Shown: piece by piece, positions 55,595 through 64,000 of the stretch
Numbering within the stretch: position 1 is the stretch's first letter
How the letters are laid out: each line of letters opens with the position of its first letter
Assembly (NCBI GenBank): GCA_965115815.1
Contig: OZ220465.1
Coordinates: 3,162,001-3,226,000, forward strand
DNA length: 64,000 bases
Source: VXPW01 sp965115815
GTDB lineage: Bacteria; Pseudomonadota; Alphaproteobacteria; TMED109
Direction: 5' to 3'
Program-made: the position numbers and the translations under genes
The notes under the pieces: generated by a model
Seen by the model: the letters and a program-made list of their open reading frames with translations, nothing else
Told to the model about the DNA's origin: nothing
The model's database searches: none

Positions 55595-57996
55595 GATTCA
55601 CGCTGTCCTGGCTCCGGGACCACCTCGACACCGAGGCCTCCGTCCCCGCCCTCGCCGAGCGCCTGACCGCCCTCGGCCTTGAGGTCGAGGCCGTGGAGGA
55701 TCGGCGGGAAGCGCTGGCTCCGTTCCGGATCGCGCGCGTGACGGACGCGCAGCCCCACCCCCACGCCGACCGGCTCCGGGTGTGCACCGTCGACGTCGGC
55801 GATGATCGGCTGCCGGTCGTCTGCGGCGCCCCCAACGTCCGCGCCGGCCTGAAGTCCGTGCTCGCGCCGCTGGGGGCGCGCATTCCGAGCAGCGGCCTCA
55901 CGCTGGCCGAGAAGACCATCCGCGGGGTGACCGGACGGGGCATGCTCTGCTCCGCCTTCGAACTCGGCCTCGGCGACGACCGCGACGGAATCCTCGAACT
56001 GCCGGACGCGGCCCCGGTCGGCGCCGCCTATGCGGCGTGGGCGGGCGTCGACGACCCCGTCCTCGAAATCGCGCTCACCCCCAACCGCGGCGACTGTGCG
56101 GGCGTCCGGGGAATCGCCCGCGACCTCGCGGCAGCGGGGGCGGGCACCCTGCGTCCGGTGCCGTCGCAACCGGTCGACGGGACCTGCGGCAGCCCGGTGA
56201 CGTGGCGGCGGGAGCTCGGCGACCGCGGCGACGCGTGCCCGCTGGTCGCCGGGCGGTACTTCCGCAACGTGACCAACGGGCCCAGTCCGGACTGGATGCA
56301 GCGCCGCCTCCGCGCGGCCGGGCTCCGCCCCGTGTCCGCGCTCGTCGACATCACCAACTACGTCACCCTCGACCGCGGCCGGCCGCTGCACGTGTTCGAC
56401 GCGGACCGGGTGCGCGGAAATCTCGTGATGCGCATGGCCCGTGCGGGCGAGTCCCTCGCAGCCCTCGACGGGCACACCTACGCCCTCGACCCCGAGGTCA
56501 CGGTCATCGCCGACGAGGACCGTGTGTGCGCCATCGGCGGCCTGCTGGGCGGCGCCGCGACGGGCTGTTCGCCTGCGACGCGCAATGTCTTCCTCGAGGT
56601 CGCCCTGTTCGACCCGGTCCGGACCGCCCGATCGGGCCGGCGCCTCGGCATCCGGTCGGACGCGCGTTATCGGTTCGAGCGCGGCGTGGATCCGGCGTCG
56701 ACCGATTGGGGCATCGACGCGGCCACCCGGCTGATCCTGGAGCTGTGCGGCGGCGAGGCCAGCGCCGTCGTCCGGGCCGGCGCCCCGCCGCCGCCGCCGT
56801 CGCCGGTCTCCTTCCGGCCTGGACGAGTGGCAGCGCTGGGGGGCGTGCCGGTCGCCGAGGCGCGCCAGACGTCGATCCTGACCGGGCTCGGCTTCACCGT
56901 CGACGCAGCGGCGCCGACCTGGCGGGTGACTCCGCCTTCCTGGCGCCCGGACATCGACGGCGAGGCCGACCTGGTGGAAGAGATCCTGCGGGTGCACGGC
57001 TTCGACGCCATTCCCGAGATTCCCGTGGACCGCACCGCGGCCCGGCCCGGGCCGACCGCCGGGACGGGCGGGACGCGGTCCGCGCGCGTGCGGACGGCGC
57101 TGGCGGCGCAGGGCCTCCACGAAACCGTGACGTTCTCCTTCGTGAGCCACGCCCGGGCCCGCGCCTTCGGCGGCGGCGGGGAGCCGCTCCGGCTCGCCAA
57201 CCCGATCTCGCCGGATCTCGACACGATGCGGCCCTCGCTGCTGCCCTCCCTGCTCGAGGCCGCGGCCGCCAACGCGGCGCGGGGGGTGCGCGACACCGGC
57301 CTGTTCGAAATCGGAACCGTATACGGCGACCCGCCCCCTGCCGGCGAGCGCCCGGTCGCCGGCTGCCTGCGCTTCGGGCGGGCCGCCCCGCGGCACTGGG
57401 CCGAGGCTGCCCGCGGGGTCGACCTGTTCGACGCCAAGGCCGACGCCGAGGCGGCGCTGGCGGCCGCGGGCGCACCGACCGCCCGGCTGCAGGTGCGCCG
57501 CGAGGCGCCGCCGTGGTTCCACCCGGGACAGTCGGGCGTGCTGGCTCTGGGCCCGACCCCCCTGGCCGCGTTCGGCGCCCTCCATCCGCGAATCCTGCAG
57601 CAGGCCGGCCTCGACCTGCCGGCGGTCGCGGCCGAGATCTTTCTCGATGCGGTGCCGGCCGGGCGCCGGCGGTCGGGGAACCGCGGCACCCCGGTGCGGA
57701 ACCGCCTGACGCCGGTCACGCGCGATTTCGCGTTCCTGGTGGACGCGGCCACGCCGGCGGCGGACGTGGTGCGCGCCGCCGCGCGCGCGGTGCCGAACCT
57801 CGTGCAGCGGGTGGACGTCTTCGACGTCTGGGAAGGCGGCGACCTGCCCGCCGGCATGAAATCGGTCGCCGTCGAAGTGGTGCTCCAGCCCGGCGAAGCG
57901 CCGCTGAGCGACGCGCAGATCCGGCAGGCGGCGGCGGCCATCGTCGCGGCCGTGGCCCGCAACCCGGGCGGTCGCCTGCGGGGGGAGCATGCCTGA
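55591..57996 (+). CDS. pheT: Phenylalanyl-tRNA synthetase beta subunit
   Basis: 801 aa from GTG 55591, overlapping the pheS stop by 4 nt. Domain order is the usual one: N-terminal RFTLSWLRDHLDTEASVPAL, the EMAP-like tRNA-binding fold (HPHADRLRVCTVDVGDDRLP, VVCGAPNVRAGLKSVLAPLG), B3/B4 editing region (RYFRNVTNGPSPDWMQRRLR, VDITNYVTLDRGRPLHVFDA), B5, catalytic-like core, and a C-terminal anticodon-binding fold (RDFAFLVDAATPAADVVRAA). It forms the heterotetramer with PheS and edits mischarged tyrosine. Confidence 0.96.
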   Translation: MRFTLSWLRDHLDTEASVPALAERLTALGLEVEAVEDRREALAPFRIARVTDAQPHPHADRLRVCTVDVGDDRLPVVCGAPNVRAGLKSVLAPLGARIPSSGLTLAEKTIRGVTGRGMLCSAFELGLGDDRDGILELPDAAPVGAAYAAWAGVDDPVLEIALTPNRGDCAGVRGIARDLAAAGAGTLRPVPSQPVDGTCGSPVTWRRELGDRGDACPLVAGRYFRNVTNGPSPDWMQRRLRAAGLRPVSALVDITNYVTLDRGRPLHVFDADRVRGNLVMRMARAGESLAALDGHTYALDPEVTVIADEDRVCAIGGLLGGAATGCSPATRNVFLEVALFDPVRTARSGRRLGIRSDARYRFERGVDPASTDWGIDAATRLILELCGGEASAVVRAGAPPPPPSPVSFRPGRVAALGGVPVAEARQTSILTGLGFTVDAAAPTWRVTPPSWRPDIDGEADLVEEILRVHGFDAIPEIPVDRTAARPGPTAGTGGTRSARVRTALAAQGLHETVTFSFVSHARARAFGGGGEPLRLANPISPDLDTMRPSLLPSLLEAAAANAARGVRDTGLFEIGTVYGDPPPAGERPVAGCLRFGRAAPRHWAEAARGVDLFDAKADAEAALAAAGAPTARLQVRREAPPWFHPGQSGVLALGPTPLAAFGALHPRILQQAGLDLPAVAAEIFLDAVPAGRRRSGNRGTPVRNRLTPVTRDFAFLVDAATPAADVVRAAARAVPNLVQRVDVFDVWEGGDLPAGMKSVAVEVVLQPGEAPLSDAQIRQAAAAIVAAVARNPGGRLRGEHA

Positions 57997-59806
57997 GTAC
58001 GGGCGCGCGCACCCCGTGGCCGGGATCCGCAACGTGTCGGTGGTCGCCCACATCGACCACGGCAAGTCGACCCTGGCCGACCGCCTGATCGAACGGGCCG
58101 GTACGCTCGAGGCCCGTTCCATGCGGGCCCAGGTCCTCGATTCGATGGACCTCGAGCGCGAACGCGGGATCACGATCAAGGCCCAGACCGTCCGCCTCGC
58201 GCACGAGGTCGAAGGCCGGCGCTACCTGATCAACCTGATCGACACCCCGGGTCACGTCGACTTCACGTACGAGGTGAGCCGCAGCCTGGCCGCGAGCGAG
58301 GGCTCGATCCTCGTCGTGGACGCGACGCAGGGCGTCGAGGCGCAGACGATCGCGAACGCCTATCTCGCGACGGATCACGGCCACACGATCATCCCGGTGC
58401 TCAACAAGATCGACCTGGCGGCGGCCGACGAGGACCGCGTGCGCACCCAGATCGAGGACACGATCGGGCTCGACGGCGCGGCCGCCCTGAGCATCTCGGC
58501 CAAGACCGGCGCCGGAATCGACGCCCTGCTCGATGCGATCGTCGACCGCATCCCGCCGCCGACCACGGCGCCGGGCGCGCCGCTGTCGGCGCTGCTGGTC
58601 GACAGCTGGTACGACGCCTATCTCGGCGTGATGGTGCTGGTGCGCGTGATCGACGGCCGGCTCGCGACGGGCCAGAAGATCCGCATGATGGCCAGCGGCG
58701 CCGACTATCAGGTCGACCGCGTCGGCTGGTTCGAGCCCCGGCCGCAGCCGGCCGAGGCGCTCGGGCCGGGCGAGGTGGGGTTCTTCACGGCGTCGATCCG
58801 CCGGGTGGCCGACACCCGGGTCGGCGACACCGTCACCGACGCCCGCCGGCCGGCCGCGGAGCCCCTGCCGGGCTTCCGGGAATCGACACCGGTCGTGTTC
58901 TGCGGCCTGTACCCGGCGGATGCCAGCGACTACCGCCACCTCCGGGATTCGCTCGCCAAGCTGCGCCTCAACGACGCCTCGCTCCACTACGAACCGGAAT
59001 CGAGCGCGGCGCTGGGTCTCGGCTTCCGGTGCGGCTGCCTGGGCCTGCTGCACCTCGAAATCGTCCAGGAGCGGCTCGAGCGCGAGTTCGGCCTCGACCT
59101 CGTCACCACGGCGCCGAGCGTGGTCTACCGGCTGGGCCTGACCAACGGCCGCGACCTCGAGCTGCACAATCCGGTGGACTGGCCCGACCCGAGCCGCATC
59201 CGCACGGTCGAGGAACCGTGGATCCGGGCGACGATCCTGGTGCCGGACCGGTATCTCGGAAACGTGCTGAAGCTCTGTACGGACAAGCGCGGCGAGCAGG
59301 TCGAGCTGACGTACGTCGGCACCCGGGCCATGGTGGTCTACCGGCTGCCCCTGAACGAGGTCGTGTTCGACTTCTACGACCGGCTCAAGTCCGCGACCAG
59401 CGGGTACGCCTCCTTCGACTACGAGCTGGCGGACTACCGGGCCGGCGACCTCGTGCGGGTGGCCCTCCTGGTCGACGGACAACCGGTCGACAGCCTGTCC
59501 TTCGTCGCCCACCGCAGCCGGGCCGAGGGCCGCGGGCGTGCTCTCTGCAGCAAGCTCAAGGGGCTGATTCCCCGTCAGCTCTACAAGGTGTCGCTGCAGG
59601 CGGCGATCGGCGGCAAGATCATCGCCCGCGAAACGCTCGCGGCGCTGCGCAAGGACGTGACGGCGAAGTGCTACGGGGGCGACATCACGCGCAAGCGCAA
59701 GCTGCTCGACAAGCAGAAGGCCGGCAAGAAGCGCATGCGCCAGATCGGCAACGTCGAGATTCCCCAATCCGCTATGCTCGCCGCCCTGCGCGCGGAAGAG
59801 CCGTAA
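57989..59806 (+). CDS. lepA: Elongation factor 4 (LepA)
   Basis: 605 aa. Its ATG lies 8 nt inside the end of pheT, so it is translationally coupled. A ribosome-associated GTPase, thought to aid back-translocation or ribosome biogenesis under stress. G1 AHIDHGKSTLADRL, G2 ERERGITIKAQTVRL, G3 DTPGHVDFTYEVSRSL, G4 NKIDLAAADEDRV, then domains II-V and the LepA-specific C-terminus (LCSKLKGLIPRQLYKVSLQA, AKCYGGDITRKRKLLDKQK). Length and motifs are normal. Confidence 0.97.
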   Translation: MPEYGRAHPVAGIRNVSVVAHIDHGKSTLADRLIERAGTLEARSMRAQVLDSMDLERERGITIKAQTVRLAHEVEGRRYLINLIDTPGHVDFTYEVSRSLAASEGSILVVDATQGVEAQTIANAYLATDHGHTIIPVLNKIDLAAADEDRVRTQIEDTIGLDGAAALSISAKTGAGIDALLDAIVDRIPPPTTAPGAPLSALLVDSWYDAYLGVMVLVRVIDGRLATGQKIRMMASGADYQVDRVGWFEPRPQPAEALGPGEVGFFTASIRRVADTRVGDTVTDARRPAAEPLPGFRESTPVVFCGLYPADASDYRHLRDSLAKLRLNDASLHYEPESSAALGLGFRCGCLGLLHLEIVQERLEREFGLDLVTTAPSVVYRLGLTNGRDLELHNPVDWPDPSRIRTVEEPWIRATILVPDRYLGNVLKLCTDKRGEQVELTYVGTRAMVVYRLPLNEVVFDFYDRLKSATSGYASFDYELADYRAGDLVRVALLVDGQPVDSLSFVAHRSRAEGRGRALCSKLKGLIPRQLYKVSLQAAIGGKIIARETLAALRKDVTAKCYGGDITRKRKLLDKQKAGKKRMRQIGNVEIPQSAMLAALRAEEP

Positions 59807-59807
59807 G

Positions 59808-59855
59808 CCGGCCCGCCGCCGGCTCGTCCGGGGCCGCCGTCCGGCGGCGGGCCGG
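59808..59855 (+). terminator. GC-rich hairpin after lepA
   Basis: CCGGCCCGCCGCCGG and its exact complement CCGGCGGCGGGCCGG form a 15-bp perfect stem with an 18-nt loop, beginning one base after the lepA stop. No T-run follows, so it is a possible weak or factor-dependent terminator, or a stabilising 3' structure. Confidence 0.55.
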
Positions 59856-59880
59856 AGGGGGCCGGGACCCGGAGATCACC

Positions 59881-59901
59881 ATGAGCAACATCGTACCATG
59901 A
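59881..59901 (+). other. Six-codon minicistron overlapping the trpB2 start
   Basis: ATGAGCAACATCGTACCATGA encodes only MSNIVP and stops inside the next start (ATGA). The following gene begins ATGAGCGACATCGTCAAG, so the start sequence is nearly repeated. It is preceded by CCGGAGATCACC, which could serve as a ribosome binding site for either start. Confidence 0.4.
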
Positions 59902-61262
59902 GCGACATCGTCAAGTACGTCCTGGCGGAGGACCGGATTCCGCGGTCCTGGTACAACCTCCAGGCGGACCTCCCGGAGCCCCTGCCGCCGGTTCTGCACC
60001 CGGGCACCGGCCGTCCGGTCGGGCCGGAGGACCTGGCGCCGCTGTTCCCGACGGCCCTGATCGGCCAGGAGGTGTCGACCGAACGCGAGATCGAGATTCC
60101 CGAACCGGTGCGGCAGGTCTACCGCCAGTGGCGCCCGAGCCCGCTGTACCGGGCCCGCGGCTTGGAGGCGGACCTCGATACGCCCGCCAAGATCTACTAC
60201 AAGTACGAGGGCGGGAGCGCCGTCGGCAGCCACAAGCCGAATACCGCGGTGGCGCAGGCGTTCTACAACCGGGACGCCGGCACCCGGCGCCTCACGACCG
60301 AGACCGGCGCCGGCCAGTGGGGATCGTCGCTGGCCTATGCGGGTCGCGTGTTCGGACTGGAGGTCGAGGTCTACATGGTGCGGGTCAGCTTCGAACAGAA
60401 GCCCTACCGGAAGGCCATGATGGAGACCTACGGGGCGCGCTGCGTCGCGAGTCCGTCCCCCGAGACCGAGGCCGGCCGCGCGGTGCTGGAGGCGCACCCC
60501 GATTCGACGGGCAGTCTCGGCATCGCCATCTCCGAAGCCGTGGAGCGGGCGGGCCGGAACGACGACACCCGGTACGCGCTCGGCAGCGTCCTGAATCACG
60601 TCCTGCTCCACCAGACGGTGATCGGACAGGAAGCGCTGGAACAGATGCAGATGGCCGGAAACTATCCGGACATCCTGATCGGCTGCACCGGCGGCGGCAG
60701 CAACTTCGCCGGCATGGTGAACCCGTTCCTCGGCCGGCAGCTGCGGGGCGGACCCCGGGTCCGGGTCATCGCCGTCGAACCGGCGGCCTGCCCGTCGCTG
60801 ACCCGCGGCAAGTACGCCTACGACTTCGGCGACGCCGGGCATCTCACGCCGCTCGTCAAGATGCACACCCTGGGGTCGGCCTTCGTCCCTCCGGGCGTGC
60901 ATTCGGGCGGACTGCGCTATCACGGAATGGCGCCGCTGGTCAGCCACCTCCACGCCCTCGGACTGATCGAGGCCCGGTCCTATCGCCAGAAGGAGTGCTT
61001 CGCCGCCGGCGTGCGGTTCGCGCGGGCCGAGGGGATCGTGCCGGCGCCGGAGGCGACGCACGCCGTCCGGGGCGCGATCGACGAGGCCCTGAAGTGCCGT
61101 GCGGCCGGAACCGGGCGCACGATCCTGTTCAACCTGTGCGGCCACGGCCATTTCGACATGCAGGCGTACCAGGACTTCCTCGCCGGCTCCCTGAGCGACC
61201 CGGACTGCGACGAGGGCGAGCTCGCGCTGGCGCTCGCCGGTCTCCCGGCGGTCGCCGCCTGA
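59898..61262 (+). CDS. trpB: TrpB2-type tryptophan synthase beta chain
   Basis: 454 aa, longer than classical TrpB and with the TrpB2 features: an N-terminal extension (RIPRSWYNLQADLPEPLPPV), EIEIPEPVRQVYRQWRPSPL, PLP lysine in GSHKPNTAVAQAF, LTTETGAGQWGSSLAYAG, the phosphate loop IGCTGGGSNFAGMVNPF and the late SFVPPGVHSGGLRYHG equivalent (AFVPPGVHSGGLRYHGMAPL). TrpB2 makes tryptophan from indole and serine, often without TrpA. No trpA or other trp genes are adjacent. Confidence 0.93.
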   Translation: MSDIVKYVLAEDRIPRSWYNLQADLPEPLPPVLHPGTGRPVGPEDLAPLFPTALIGQEVSTEREIEIPEPVRQVYRQWRPSPLYRARGLEADLDTPAKIYYKYEGGSAVGSHKPNTAVAQAFYNRDAGTRRLTTETGAGQWGSSLAYAGRVFGLEVEVYMVRVSFEQKPYRKAMMETYGARCVASPSPETEAGRAVLEAHPDSTGSLGIAISEAVERAGRNDDTRYALGSVLNHVLLHQTVIGQEALEQMQMAGNYPDILIGCTGGGSNFAGMVNPFLGRQLRGGPRVRVIAVEPAACPSLTRGKYAYDFGDAGHLTPLVKMHTLGSAFVPPGVHSGGLRYHGMAPLVSHLHALGLIEARSYRQKECFAAGVRFARAEGIVPAPEATHAVRGAIDEALKCRAAGTGRTILFNLCGHGHFDMQAYQDFLAGSLSDPDCDEGELALALAGLPAVAA

Positions 61263-61344
61263 CCCGCCGGCCCCGCCCGTCCCGGCCGGCCGCCGCCCCC
61301 GGGCCGGCGCCGCGCCGAACCGGGCTCGCCATCGGATTCCCCCC

Positions 61345-61977
61345 ATGGACATTCATTTCCACGAAGGCGACCTGCCGCCCGATCTGACGTTTCCCGCCGG
61401 CGCGGCGGTCGATACCGAATCGATGGGGCTGGCCGTGGGCCGGGACCGGCTGTGTCTCGCGCAGGTCTCGGCCGGCGACGCCACCGTGCACCTCGTCCGC
61501 TTCCGGCGCGGCTCCTACGAGGCGCCACGGCTGCGGGCCCTGCTGGAAGACCCCGGCACGCTGAAGCTGTACCACTTCGCGCGGGCGGACATGGCCACGC
61601 TCCGGCACCATCTCGGGGCGCGCTCGCATCCCAATTTCTGCACCAAGATCGCGTCCCGGCTGGCGCGGACGTACACCGGCCGCCACGGTCTCAAGGACCT
61701 GTGCCGGGAGCTGCTCGGGATCGACATCTCCAAGCAGCAGCAGCAGACCGACTGGGGCGCCGAGGCGCTGACCCCGCAGCAGGAGCGCTACGCGGCCACC
61801 GACGTGCTGCACCTGCACCGGCTGCACGAGATCCTCGACCGCATGCTGGCCCGGGAAGGGCGCCGCGACCTCGCCGAGCGGTGCTTCGACTTTCTGCCGA
61901 CCCGCGTCGCCCTGGATCTCTTGGGCTGGAACGACGCGGACCCGTTCGCACACGACATGTATGCCGGCCGCCGCTGA
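61345..61977 (+). CDS. Ribonuclease D family 3'-5' exonuclease
   Basis: 210 aa, the short form without HRDC domains. DEDDy motifs: Exo I AVDTESMGL, Exo II region LYHFARADMATLRHHLG, GLKDLCRELLGIDISKQQQQ, and Exo III YAATDVLHLHRLHEIL with the Tyr-x3-Asp. Probably trims structured RNA 3' ends. It overlaps the next gene by 17 nt and starts the rnd-kdsD-lptC-lptA run seen in alphaproteobacteria. Confidence 0.93.
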   Translation: MDIHFHEGDLPPDLTFPAGAAVDTESMGLAVGRDRLCLAQVSAGDATVHLVRFRRGSYEAPRLRALLEDPGTLKLYHFARADMATLRHHLGARSHPNFCTKIASRLARTYTGRHGLKDLCRELLGIDISKQQQQTDWGAEALTPQQERYAATDVLHLHRLHEILDRMLAREGRRDLAERCFDFLPTRVALDLLGWNDADPFAHDMYAGRR

Positions 61978-62971
61978 CCGGCCGCCCGCCCCGACCGCCG
62001 CCGAGCCGCGGCCGGGCCGTCCGTCCGACCTCGCGCTCGCCCGCCGGGTCGTGCGGGCGGAAGCCGAGGGGCTGTCCGTGCTCGCGGCCGCGATCGGGCC
62101 GGCGTTCGAGACCGCGGCCGGGATTCTGGCCGCCACCCGGGGGCGGGTGATCGTGACCGGCATGGGCAAGTCGGGCCACATTGCCCGCAAGGTGGCCTCC
62201 ACGCTGGCGTCCACCGGCACGCCGGCGCAGTTCGTGCACGCCGCCGAGGCCAGCCACGGCGATCTCGGCATGATCGTCCGGGACGACACGGTGCTGGCCA
62301 TCTCCAACTCGGGCGAAACGTCCGAGCTCTCGCCCCTGCTCGCCTATGTGCGCCGGTTCCGGATCCCGCTCGTGGCCGTCACCGCCGCCGCCGCCAGCAC
62401 GCTCGCGACGACCGCCGACGCGGCCGTCGTCCTTCCCGCCGTGCCCGAAGCCTGCCCCATCGGACTGGCTCCCACCGTCTCCACGACCCTGGCCATCGCC
62501 GCCGGCGACGCGCTCGCGGCCGTGCTGCTGGAACGTCGGGGATTCACGGCGGAGGATTTCCGCGGACTGCATCCAGGCGGCCGGCTCGGCGCCCGCCTGG
62601 TGCGGGTGGGCGACCTCATGCACACCGGCCCGGCCCTGCCGCTGGTCGAAGAGGACGCCCCCGTCCGGGACACCCTGCTCGTGATGACGGCCAAGGGCCT
62701 CGGGTGCGCCGGCGTCACCGGCCGCGGCGGACGGCTGATCGGAGCGGTGACCGACGGGGACCTCCGGCGCCACATGGCGCGGGATCTCCTGGAGCGCCGG
62801 ACCCGGGACATCATGACCCGCGACCCCGCGACCGTCGCGGCGGACGCTCTCGGGGGCGAGGCCCTGGCCGCGATGAACGAGCGCGGCATCACCAGCCTGT
62901 TCGTCACCGCGGACGGGATTCCGCGGGGCGTGATCCACATGCACGACTGCGTCCGGGCCGGCATCGCATGA
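61961..62971 (+). CDS. kdsD: Arabinose-5-phosphate isomerase (KdsD/KpsF)
   Basis: 336 aa. It interconverts ribulose-5-phosphate and arabinose-5-phosphate, the first step to Kdo. The SIS domain has RVIVTGMGKSGHIARKVAST, VHAAEASHGDLGMIVRDDTV, AISNSGETSELSPLLAYVRR and ACPIGLAPTVSTTLAIAAGD; a pair of CBS domains follows (VGDLMHTGPALPLVEEDAPV, AALAAMNERGITSLFVT-like). The start is inside the end of the RNase D gene and its TGA overlaps the lptC ATG. Confidence 0.94.
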   Translation: MPAAADRPPAPTAAEPRPGRPSDLALARRVVRAEAEGLSVLAAAIGPAFETAAGILAATRGRVIVTGMGKSGHIARKVASTLASTGTPAQFVHAAEASHGDLGMIVRDDTVLAISNSGETSELSPLLAYVRRFRIPLVAVTAAAASTLATTADAAVVLPAVPEACPIGLAPTVSTTLAIAAGDALAAVLLERRGFTAEDFRGLHPGGRLGARLVRVGDLMHTGPALPLVEEDAPVRDTLLVMTAKGLGCAGVTGRGGRLIGAVTDGDLRRHMARDLLERRTRDIMTRDPATVAADALGGEALAAMNERGITSLFVTADGIPRGVIHMHDCVRAGIA

Positions 62972-63621
62972 GGGTGGACCGGTTTCCCCCGGCCGCCTTC
63001 CCGCCCGGCCGGGCCCCCCAATCCCGGCACCGCCGGAAGCCGCCCACCCGGTTTCGCCCGCGCATCCTGGGGGGCATCAAGGCGCTGCTGCTGGCCGGCG
63101 GTCTGGCCTCGGTGGCGGTGGTCGTGCTGTGGGACACCGGCCGTCCCCCGCGCCTCGCACCCGAACCCGCGCACCCGGCGGCCGCGCCCGGCCACGCGAT
63201 GTCCGGAGCGCGGCTGGTGGGCACCGACCGCGAGGGGCGCCGGTACCACATCACGGCGGAGGAAATCTTCGAAGAAGCCGGCCGGGCGGATGCGGTCCGC
63301 CTCAACCGGATCCAAGCCCGGTTCCTTTCTGGTACAAAGAAGGTGTCCCTGACGGCCGCGGCCGGTCGGTACGACATCCCGAACCGCCGGGTCTCCGTGT
63401 TCGGAGGGATGCGCATGGAGACGCAGGACGGAACCGTGCTGGAAACCGAATCATCCGCGTACTTCCCCGACCAGGGCGTCCTGGAGGGCACGGAGCCCGT
63501 CCACGCAGCCGGGACGTGGGGCGTCGTGGACGCCCGCGGCTACCGCTACGACCTCGTGTCCGGAACGCTGTCGTTCACCGGCCGGCCGCAGCTCATGCTC
63601 AAGCCGGGCGGCCGCACCTAG
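62968..63621 (+). CDS. lptC: LPS export ABC transporter periplasmic protein LptC
   Basis: 217 aa from ATG 62968, overlapping the kdsD stop (ATGA). A basic cytoplasmic N-terminus of about 35 residues precedes one membrane helix (IKALLLAGGLASVAVVVLW), then a periplasmic OstA-like beta-jellyroll (ITAEEIFEEAGRADAVRLNR, LTAAAGRYDIPNRRVSVFGG, RMETQDGTVLETESSAYFP). It bridges LptBFG and LptA in LPS transport. Position before lptA supports the call. Confidence 0.88.
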   Translation: MRVDRFPPAAFPPGRAPQSRHRRKPPTRFRPRILGGIKALLLAGGLASVAVVVLWDTGRPPRLAPEPAHPAAAPGHAMSGARLVGTDREGRRYHITAEEIFEEAGRADAVRLNRIQARFLSGTKKVSLTAAAGRYDIPNRRVSVFGGMRMETQDGTVLETESSAYFPDQGVLEGTEPVHAAGTWGVVDARGYRYDLVSGTLSFTGRPQLMLKPGGRT

Positions 63622-63623
63622 CC

Positions 63624-64000
63624 GTGCCCTCCGCTCTGCGGACGTTCGCGGCGGCCGTCGCGCTCGCCGGCCTCGCGGCGTCGGGCCGGGCGGAGGACGG
63701 ACCCGCGCTCGGACTGACCCAGATCACGGCCGACTCGCTGGAATGGAACGAGGAGACCGCGGTGGCCACCGCGGTCGGCAATGCGGTGGCGCAGCAGGGG
63801 GGCCGGACCCTGCGGGCCGAACGATTCGTTGCCCATGCCGTCCGCGACGCCGACGGGTCGGTGAACCGGGTCGGTCGAATCGAGGCCACCGGGGGCGTGA
63901 TCTATGAGACCGCGACCGAGACCGCGCGCGGCGATACCGGGGTCTACGACATCGAGGGCGGTCTCATCACGCTGAGCGGCGCCGTGGAACTGCAGCGCGA
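63624..64000 (+). CDS. lptA: LPS export protein LptA, 3' end outside window
   Basis: 125 codons from GTG 63624, cut by the window edge. A short signal peptide (SALRTFAAAVALAGLAASGR) precedes the OstA/LptA repeat: LTQITADSLEWNEETAVATA, VGNAVAQQGGRTLRAERFVA, GRIEATGGVIYETATETARG and GVYDIEGGLITLSGAVELQR. LptA forms the periplasmic LPS bridge. It lies 2 bp after lptC. Confidence 0.9.
   Translation, partial: MPSALRTFAAAVALAGLAASGRAEDGPALGLTQITADSLEWNEETAVATAVGNAVAQQGGRTLRAERFVAHAVRDADGSVNRVGRIEATGGVIYETATETARGDTGVYDIEGGLITLSGAVELQR

Overview
This is 64 kb of GC-rich bacterial DNA. Gene content and order (tkt-gap-pgk-class I aldolase-thiE; kdsB next to pheA; RNase D-kdsD-lptC-lptA) look like an LPS-bearing alphaproteobacterium, but that placement is an inference. 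Start codons include many GTG and some TTG. Conserved housekeeping blocks at both ends flank a middle that is full of accessory and mobile DNA.

Layout. 1-8.1 kb: an RND-type membrane fusion protein cut by the window edge, a YdcF-family protein, ribosomal protein S21, then a minus-strand carbohydrate operon tkt-gap-pgk-fructose-bisphosphate aldolase followed by thiE. 8.3-20 kb: an accessory island with a coupled pair (small PD-(D/E)XK-like protein plus AAA ATPase), a 194-bp MITE, three tandem copies of an AAA/PD-(D/E)XK gene repeated every 1797 bp, an IS whose transposase fuses a DruA-like (DUF4338) domain to an ISAs1-type DDE transposase, an IS1634 fragment and a Uma2 pseudogene. 20.5-28 kb: pheA, kdsB, a DUF6338-like membrane protein with a small Pro-rich partner, two 192-bp MITEs and a large indolepyruvate ferredoxin oxidoreductase. 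28.5-33.6 kb: an MmeI-like single-chain restriction-modification enzyme and an OLD-type nuclease. 35-36.4 kb: glycerate 2-kinase. 37.6-42.6 kb: three lipoprotein genes, one split by an IS66-type element with a perfect 8-bp target duplication.

43.2-51.7 kb is a nest of mobile elements. An IS630-type element on the minus strand contains a second IS630 copy, inserted at a duplicated TA and itself split by the DruA-ISAs1 element with a 9-bp duplication. Elsewhere the same outer IS630 is split by a degenerate group II intron. That intron is interrupted exactly between its domain V and domain VI by a full group II intron joined head to tail with a copy that has lost its reverse-transcriptase core (a twintron with a tandem ORF-deleted partner).

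51.7-64 kb returns to housekeeping genes: a TPR protein, an aldehyde dehydrogenase, rpmI-rplT-pheS-pheT-lepA, a TrpB2-type tryptophan synthase beta chain, then RNase D, kdsD, lptC and lptA (cut by the window edge) for LPS biogenesis and export. With kdsB at 21 kb the window carries two Kdo-supply enzymes and two Lpt transport genes.

The strongest observations are the nested mobile elements and twintron, the DruA-ISAs1 element with a matching MITE, the second MITE family, and the tandem AAA/PD-(D/E)XK genes. Coordinates of element ends come from direct reading of inverted repeats and target duplications; family names come from remembered motifs, with no database search.
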